From: Clostridia bacterium
Lineage (GTDB): Bacteria > Bacillota_A > Clostridia > Christensenellales > Aristaeellaceae
Assembly (NCBI GenBank): GCA_017938645.1
Contig: JAGBBE010000093.1
Location: 48,914-112,913, forward strand
Reading direction: 5' to 3'
Length of the DNA stretch: 64,000 nucleotides
Shown here: positions 59,054 to 64,000 of the stretch, piece after piece
How the letters are laid out: each line of letters begins with the position of its first letter
How positions within the stretch are numbered: the first letter of the stretch is position 1
Translations under genes and position numbers: made by a program
The notes under the pieces: generated by a model
What the model was told of the DNA's origin: nothing
Databases searched by the model: none
What the model saw: only the letters and a program-made list of their open reading frames with translations

Positions 59054-60571
59054 TCACTTGTAGCCGTATTCTTCGCAGTAAGCCAGCCACTGCTCGGTGA
59101 AGCCGTCGCGGCAGGCCTGCAGGCCGGCCTTCTCAACCTCAGCGCGGAAGGTGGCAACAGCAGCGTCCACGTCTTCGACCAGACCGGCCTGCAGAGGAGC
59201 CAGGTACTGACGCATCACGTTGGACACAGCGGTGCGCTCGAACTCATACTCGGAGTAATCCTCGGTGAAGCCGCCGTAGATGTTGACGTTGGGGAACTTG
59301 GACTTGGAAGCGATCTCGTTGTAGCCGTCGAACATCTTCTGCAGTTCAACGTCGGAAGCCTGGGGCAGCTTATAGTCGTTGACGCGCAGGTTCCAGGTGT
59401 TGAAAGCTTCGTAGTTGAAGTTCTCGCTCAGACGGTTGAAGATGCCGTCCACCACTTCGTAGTGGGTTCCTTCGATGCCGTACTGCACCAGCTTGTTCAT
59501 TTCCAGATCAGTCATCATGTAGTTGAGAACCATCATGGCACGCTCGGGATACTTGGAGCCGCGGACGATGGCGGTGCCGTTCTGGGTGGCATGGCCGGGA
59601 TACATTACGCCGGTCACCTCGCCGTAGGTGATGTAGGCGCTCTGCCATTCGGGATGCTCGTTGGCAAAGGTGGTGGCGGAAGAGATCTGCTTGTTGGGGT
59701 TCATGCCGGCAACCTCAGCGATGGCAAGGCCGTTGTTGTAGGCTTCGCTGTCGTTGGTGTCGGACAGAGCGGACTTGGACCAGAAGCCCATGTCGGCCCA
59801 CTTCTTCATCAGCTTGCAGTCCTCGACGAACTCGTCGGAGAACCAGTAGTCGTACACATCAGAGGGAGTCTCGTAGTTGGCGGTGATGCCGTAGGGGAAG
59901 CCGTTGGTGGTGACCCAGGGATACTTGATGTTGACGAGGTTGATGGTATCAAAGGCCAGCTGCAGGGAGCTTGCGCTCTCGCTCGCAGTGGCGCGCAGGA
60001 TGGGCTGATCGGGCTCGTTGGCCTTCACGCCGGCGAAGTAGGCTTCGATGTTCTCGATGCTGTTGGGCACAGGCAGGTCATACTTTACGCGCAGGTCCTC
60101 GCGGTACTTGATGCCGTTGGGCACGTACTCGGGCCACAGAGCGGGCACAGAGTAGAGCTCGCCTTCGATGCGGCACATGTTGAGCATGTCCTCACCGGCC
60201 AGAGCGCGCAGTTCGGGGGCATAGTTGTTCATCAGATCGTCCAGCTCCAGGAAGGCGCCGGCGCGGGCCAGCAGGCCGTAGTCCAGCCAGTTGGCGATGT
60301 AGATGAGATCGGCGCCGCCGGAGGTCAGCTGGGTGTTGTACTTGAGGGTGAAGTCGGTCCAGGTGGAGAACTGGAAGTCGACGGTGGCGTTGAACTTTTC
60401 CTTCAGGATGGCGTTGATCGCATCTTCCACGACCACTTCATCCGCGGGAGCGTCGCCCATCACGTAGAAAACCAGGTTGGCTTCTTCGCTCAGGTCGGCA
60501 GCGCTTGCGGCGGGCATGAGGCCGATCACAAGCAGCAGAGCCATCAGCAGACTGACGAGTTTCTTGTTCAT
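59054..60571 (-). CDS. Extracellular solute-binding protein (LplA-like)
   Basis: A 505-residue large SBP. The signal peptide MNKKLVSLLMALLLVIGL ends PAASAAD with a type I site and no cysteine. The mature part starts NLVFYVMGDAPADEVVV. It lies after both permeases, unlike the other importers in the window. AAGGAGG precedes the ATG. Ligand is probably a beta-glucan-derived oligosaccharide, judging from GH30 and GH5 next to it. Confidence 0.9.
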   Translation of the reverse strand: MNKKLVSLLMALLLVIGLMPAASAADLSEEANLVFYVMGDAPADEVVVEDAINAILKEKFNATVDFQFSTWTDFTLKYNTQLTSGGADLIYIANWLDYGLLARAGAFLELDDLMNNYAPELRALAGEDMLNMCRIEGELYSVPALWPEYVPNGIKYREDLRVKYDLPVPNSIENIEAYFAGVKANEPDQPILRATASESASSLQLAFDTINLVNIKYPWVTTNGFPYGITANYETPSDVYDYWFSDEFVEDCKLMKKWADMGFWSKSALSDTNDSEAYNNGLAIAEVAGMNPNKQISSATTFANEHPEWQSAYITYGEVTGVMYPGHATQNGTAIVRGSKYPERAMMVLNYMMTDLEMNKLVQYGIEGTHYEVVDGIFNRLSENFNYEAFNTWNLRVNDYKLPQASDVELQKMFDGYNEIASKSKFPNVNIYGGFTEDYSEYEFERTAVSNVMRQYLAPLQAGLVEDVDAAVATFRAEVEKAGLQACRDGFTEQWLAYCEEYGYK

Positions 60572-60634
60572 GGGAATCCTCCTTTTTATTTGATGTCTAT
60601 TTTGGAAGGCTTCTGCCTTCAGACCGGGGTTGGG

Positions 60635-61522
60635 TTATCCCTTGACCGCACCGATGGTGATGCCGCTGACAAAGTAGCGCTGCACAAAGGGATAGAACAG
60701 AAGCACCGGACCCGTGGCCACCACGGCCATGGCCAGCTTGACCGACTGCGTAGGCAGGTCTGTGGTGTCCAGGCTCACATTCTGGGCCATCTGCCTCATG
60801 GCCTGCGTGGAGTTGACCAGATCGTACAGATAGAACTGCAGCGACCACGTCTCGCTGCTGGTGGAGAACATGGAGGAGCGGTACCAGTCGTTCCAGTAGC
60901 CAAGCGCCTGGAACAGGCCAACCGTGGCCAGACCCGGGCCCAGCACCGGCAGCACGATCCGCCAGAAGATCACCCAGTGTCCGGCACCGTCGATTTTGGC
61001 AGATTCCACCACCGCATCCGGCACGGAGCCGGTGATGAACGTGCGCATGAGGATGACCAGAAACGGCGTCATCAGCGCCGGGAACCATATGGCCAGCGTA
61101 TCGCCGCGCAGTCCCAGCACATTGGCGTACATCAGATACCACGGAATCATGCCGCCGCCGAAAATGGTGGTGAAGTAGATGAGGAACGACACCTGATTGC
61201 GGTACTTGAACTCCTTGCGCGAGATCACATACGCCGTAAGCGTAATGATCAGCAGGCCGAACGCCGTACCCATGAAGGTGTAGTAGAAGTTCATCTTATA
61301 CGCTTGAATGATATCCTGCGGCGAGCGGAAGATGCTCTTGTACGCTTCCACGGTGAAGTTGCGAGGGAAGAGGCTGAAGCCGTCACGCAGAATGGTGAGG
61401 TTATCCGTGAACGAACCTGAAATGATCACGATGAACGGCAGCACGCACAGCACCGAAAGCAGCGCAAGCAGCACGCCCTTGATCACATGAAACGGTATAG
61501 CCGAACGGTCTTTGATCTTCAT
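60635..61522 (-). CDS. ABC transporter permease, LplC type
   Basis: A 295-residue CUT1 permease. The EAA-like loop VPDAVVESAKIDGAGHWVIF is near residue 190 and the end reads YFVSGITIGAVKG. AAAGGAGG sets the start at 61522. Works with the longer permease 20 bases upstream. Confidence 0.9.
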   Translation of the reverse strand: MKIKDRSAIPFHVIKGVLLALLSVLCVLPFIVIISGSFTDNLTILRDGFSLFPRNFTVEAYKSIFRSPQDIIQAYKMNFYYTFMGTAFGLLIITLTAYVISRKEFKYRNQVSFLIYFTTIFGGGMIPWYLMYANVLGLRGDTLAIWFPALMTPFLVILMRTFITGSVPDAVVESAKIDGAGHWVIFWRIVLPVLGPGLATVGLFQALGYWNDWYRSSMFSTSSETWSLQFYLYDLVNSTQAMRQMAQNVSLDTTDLPTQSVKLAMAVVATGPVLLFYPFVQRYFVSGITIGAVKG

Positions 61523-61542
61523 ATGCCTTCCTCCTTTCTGCA

Positions 61543-63036
61543 TTAGAACAGCGCGTACTCAGGATTCTTGCGCTTGATGAAGAAGTTGGTGGTTACAATC
61601 ACCACGAGGCCGAAGATGGACTGGAACAGTCCGGCTGCCGTGCCCATGCCCATGCTCAGCGGCTGGGTGGTTGTGATGCGGTATACATAGGTATCAAAGA
61701 TATCTGTGACGTTGAACAGCGTTCCGTTGTTGCCCACCAGCTGGTAGAACAGCTCGAACTGGCCTTTCATGATGCCGCCCAGCGCATACAGCAGCAGGAT
61801 GATAAACGTGGGCTTGAGCAAAGGAACCGTGATATAGAGGATCTGCTGATAGATATTTGCGCCGTCGATCTGCGCAGCCTCATAATACTCGGTGGAGATG
61901 CCGGTGATCGTTGCCAGATAGACCACCATGCCGTATCCGATGTTCTTCCACAAATAGAAGAGGGTGATCAGCCACGGCCAGTAATGCGGCGTGTTATAAA
62001 AGTCGATCCGGGCAAGCCCGAGCGAGGTGACAAAGTTATTGATCAGGCCCACCTCGTACTCAAAGAGGTTGAACACCAGCACGCGCAGAATGACGTAACT
62101 GACGAAGTAGGGCATAAAAATCATGGTCTGGGAGGTCTTGCGCAGCTTTTTGTTATCCACATGGCTGATGAGAATGGCAAACAGCACCTGCAGCACATTG
62201 CCCACCACGATGAACACAATGTTATACAGAATGGTATTCTGGGTCAGGTGCAGAATTTCCGAGCGGAAGAGGAACTCGAAGTTTTTCAGTCCCACAAAGG
62301 GGCTTGCAAACAGATGGTCGCGGAAGTTGAACTGCGTAAACGCAAAGTAGATGCCCACCATGGGCAGATAGTTATTGATCAGGAAAAACACAAAACAGGG
62401 AATCAGGAACACAAACAAAATCCAGTTACGGCGGAACTCCTCAATGAAGCCGTGCTCTCGGCAGAGGATCCGTTCCTTTTTCTCCATGCGCTTGCTGAGC
62501 AGATAGGCGCACACCGCGAGAACCAGCACCGCATAAACCGGAATGCCCGGACGGAAACCAGTCGTTCCATAATGGCTGTTGGCGAAGATCATCAGCCCGA
62601 TGGTGCCCGCCGCCGTTACAAAAGAGAAGACCATGCCCGTCTGGAAGCGCGAATATGTGCGCAGGAGCCCCTTGCCCTCCGGCACGCGGGCGCGGCGCAG
62701 ATATGCGATGATGCCTCCCAGCTGGAACCACACAGAGGCAATCGCCAGAAGCAGCAGCACGCACGACCACAGGCCCAATATGCCCTGCTTGCTCACCTGC
62801 ACAAACGACAGGAAATCAAACAGCGAATAATGATCCGTCACTTTTTCCACAACGGACTTTTTGAGCTTCATCGCATCATAGAGCGCTTCGGTATTCACCA
62901 TTTCGATCCATGAAAAAACCGGCAAAAACAAACCCAGAATCAGAACGGAACACACGATCAGCGCAAGGATCCCCTTTGCGTTTGCTTCCGCTCCGGCCCT
63001 GCCGCCAACAGCACGCCGCATCGTTACGCTTGACAT
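61543..63036 (-). CDS. ABC transporter permease, LplB type, with extra N-terminal membrane domain
   Basis: A 497-residue permease. The C-terminal 290 residues, from FVFLIPCFVFFLINNYLP, match LplB, with the EAA loop ISTEYYEAAQIDGANIYQQI. The first 200 residues form an additional domain of about four hydrophobic segments (LIVCSVLILGLFLPVF; LLLLAIASVWFQLGGIIA; MVFSFVTAAGTIGLMIF; VYAVLVLAVCAYLL) that ordinary permeases of about 300 residues lack. GGGGAGAGG precedes the ATG. First gene of the operon behind the LacI-type operator. Confidence 0.87.
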   Translation of the reverse strand: MSSVTMRRAVGGRAGAEANAKGILALIVCSVLILGLFLPVFSWIEMVNTEALYDAMKLKKSVVEKVTDHYSLFDFLSFVQVSKQGILGLWSCVLLLLAIASVWFQLGGIIAYLRRARVPEGKGLLRTYSRFQTGMVFSFVTAAGTIGLMIFANSHYGTTGFRPGIPVYAVLVLAVCAYLLSKRMEKKERILCREHGFIEEFRRNWILFVFLIPCFVFFLINNYLPMVGIYFAFTQFNFRDHLFASPFVGLKNFEFLFRSEILHLTQNTILYNIVFIVVGNVLQVLFAILISHVDNKKLRKTSQTMIFMPYFVSYVILRVLVFNLFEYEVGLINNFVTSLGLARIDFYNTPHYWPWLITLFYLWKNIGYGMVVYLATITGISTEYYEAAQIDGANIYQQILYITVPLLKPTFIILLLYALGGIMKGQFELFYQLVGNNGTLFNVTDIFDTYVYRITTTQPLSMGMGTAAGLFQSIFGLVVIVTTNFFIKRKNPEYALF

Positions 63037-63084
63037 TGCGCCTCTCCCCTTGTTCTAAATTTTAATTTACTTTTTTTATTATTT

Positions 63085-63100
63085 ATTAAAACGTTTTTAT
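63085..63100. promoter_or_regulatory. LacI-type operator
   Basis: Palindrome AAAACGTTTT (63088-63097) with near-symmetric flanks and a central CG, placed just downstream of the -10 box over the expected first transcribed bases. The gene for a LacI repressor is in the same operon. Confidence 0.55.
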
Positions 63101-63108
63101 TCGTTTCA

Positions 63109-63138
63109 AATATAGCATATCGTCGTGCGCGGTGTCAA
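63109..63138 (-). promoter_or_regulatory. Promoter of the 63036-54947 glucan-utilisation operon
   Basis: TTGACA (63133-63138), an 18-base spacer and TATATT (63109-63114) on the minus strand. Confidence 0.75.
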
Positions 63139-63231
63139 CTGTTTCTTTGAGAAAAGAAACCAGCCGGTAAAGAGGGCGCCCCGCCTCAAACATAGAAAAA
63201 GGAACAAAAAAATAATAAAACAAGGAAGTAC

Positions 63232-63813
63232 GAGAATGGCCAATGGTGACTGTACAAGCTTCAGTCATCCATGGCGGCGCGAAGCGAACGTGAGATCAGT
63301 CGGGTGCTGATGGCGTGTGGATGGGACACTGCAGAGTATTAATACTCCGGTAGTTTCCGCACGATTATTCGTTCAAAAAGCTTTGTCAGTGAAAATGAGT
63401 TCTTTGAGCCTTATGATTCTTTGAGGTTCATGTTTGAAGATCGAAGTGATGATGAATTGGTCATCTGCGAAAATATCGCTTCGTTGGGCAAACAGTTTGA
63501 AAAAGACTTCAGACGAGTTCTTCTGGCTGACGCATTGTTTATGAATGCCGATCGGCATATGAGGAATTATGGCGTCATTCGATCAGCCATCACTGGTGAA
63601 ATTCTGCGCATGGCACCGAACTTTGACAATAACCAGGCATACCTCTCTGTTCCTGGCGCTCACTATTCCAATGGCATGCTTCGCAGTTTTGAAAAGATGT
63701 ATGGTTTGACCGAACAGGAAAAGAATGACCTTGCGGCGCTGCTTGCAGAATGCGCAAAGCGGCCTTTCATGAAAGAGACTTGTGAAGCAGTCGCGGCATT
63801 TTTAAACAAATGA
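63232..63813 (+). pseudogene. Decayed HipA-like kinase gene
   Basis: One plus-strand frame reads as coding from about 63232 to TAA at 63811-63813 but contains TGA at 63247-63249 and TAA at 63340-63342. Fragments: LYKLQSSMAARSEREISRVL before the TAA, then SFRTIIRSKSF, then the HipA C-terminal kinase motifs LADALFMNADRHMRNYGV (catalytic DRHxxN) and MAPNFDNNQAYL. The N-terminal half of the kinase and any antitoxin partner are absent. HipA-type kinases are toxins or regulators; this copy cannot make a full protein. A fragment from TTG 63421 or ATG 63430 remains open for about 130 codons. Confidence 0.75.
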
Positions 63814-63827
63814 AGACACAAAAAGAA

Positions 63828-63849
63828 GGCGGCAGAATCATCTGTCGCC
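63828..63849 (+). terminator. Weak hairpin after the HipA-like pseudogene
   Basis: GGCGGCAGA pairs with TCTGTCGCC around ATCA. The T tract is poor. Confidence 0.4.
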
Positions 63850-63869
63850 TCTGGCTTTCCACATAGATG

Positions 63870-64000
63870 TTACTCATAGGGTATCATTAGTGCGCTCTTT
63901 CCCTTCAAGTATCCCATCAAACTTGACACGCTCATTTTCGGTGGTATACTCAACAGCAGATGGACATGATCTGTCATCATATGTCCTTCAATTATCTCTA
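63870..64000 (-). pseudogene. tnpA: IS200/IS605-family transposase TnpA, truncated (continues beyond window)
   Basis: Reading inwards from the window end, the minus strand encodes EIIEGHMMTDHVHLLLSIPP, then KMSVSSLMGYLKGKSALMI and PYE-stop (TAA at 63870-63872). DHVHLL is the HUH metal motif of Y1 transposases, and the GYLKGKSAL segment is typical. Intact relatives run on for about 60 more residues, including the catalytic tyrosine, so this copy is truncated at its C-terminus and inactive unless complemented. The N-terminus is outside the window. Confidence 0.8.

Overview
The window looks like a chromosomal stretch of a fermentative, probably gut-dwelling Clostridia-type Firmicute (inference). 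Genes carry strong GGAGG ribosome sites and GC-rich codon use. Carbohydrate ABC importers dominate (five solute-binding proteins with their permeases), alongside glycoside hydrolases, AraC/LacI/ArsR regulators, a YesM/YesN two-component pair and a BspA-type surface protein. No complete rRNA, tRNA or CRISPR array is present. Almost all metabolic genes lie on the minus strand.

Layout. 1-3025: end of a mobile element, with a Cys-rich VLP gene interrupted by two in-frame TAG codons, a small serine recombinase with an inverted-repeat operator around its promoter, a membrane protein and a sigma-like factor. 3026-18945: two copies of a tRNA 3' end plus terminator (the T stem-loop, acceptor strand and CCA only) bracket about 15.8 kb of metabolic genes. 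These are a DUF1537 kinase, class II aldolase, SDR, thiolase, BKACE enzyme, sugar isomerase, PCC-domain protein, ABC importer, two RraA-family proteins, two AraC regulators, an MFS carrier and an RpiB isomerase. A near-identical operator sits just upstream of three -10 boxes in this region, so it is probably one regulon. 19019-23626: giant secreted lipase/leucine-rich-repeat protein. 23828-25606: a mutarotase-like protein and an SGNH hydrolase on the plus strand. 25812-32679: cupin, PIG-L-like protein, ABC importer, double GNAT protein and ArsR-type regulator. 33102-42579: GH97 hydrolase, ABC importer and sensor kinase/response regulator. 42844-50682: SIS protein, BadF-type kinase, serine hydrolase and an iron/sugar-phosphate-type ABC importer. 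50863-54895: a broken EutS-like microcompartment shell gene, CapA-like phosphatase (minus strand), a 21-residue repeat protein, a ThuA protein and two SDR-fold proteins. 54947-63036: GH30, LacI, GH5, SBP and two permeases under a promoter with a LacI-type operator. 63232-64000: decayed HipA-like gene and a truncated IS200-type transposase, suggesting another mobile-DNA boundary.

How the parts work together. Most modules follow the same plan: a sensor or regulator, an importer, then intracellular hydrolases, kinases, isomerases or aldolases. The 3-18.5 kb module is the least conventional. It joins sugar-acid enzymes (kinase, aldolase, RraA, RpiB) to acyl-CoA enzymes (BKACE, thiolase, 3-hydroxyacyl dehydrogenase-like SDR), and I do not recognise it as a described pathway. 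All five SBP genes are followed by a GC-rich stem-loop, which suggests a shared way of keeping SBP transcripts more abundant than those of the genes downstream.
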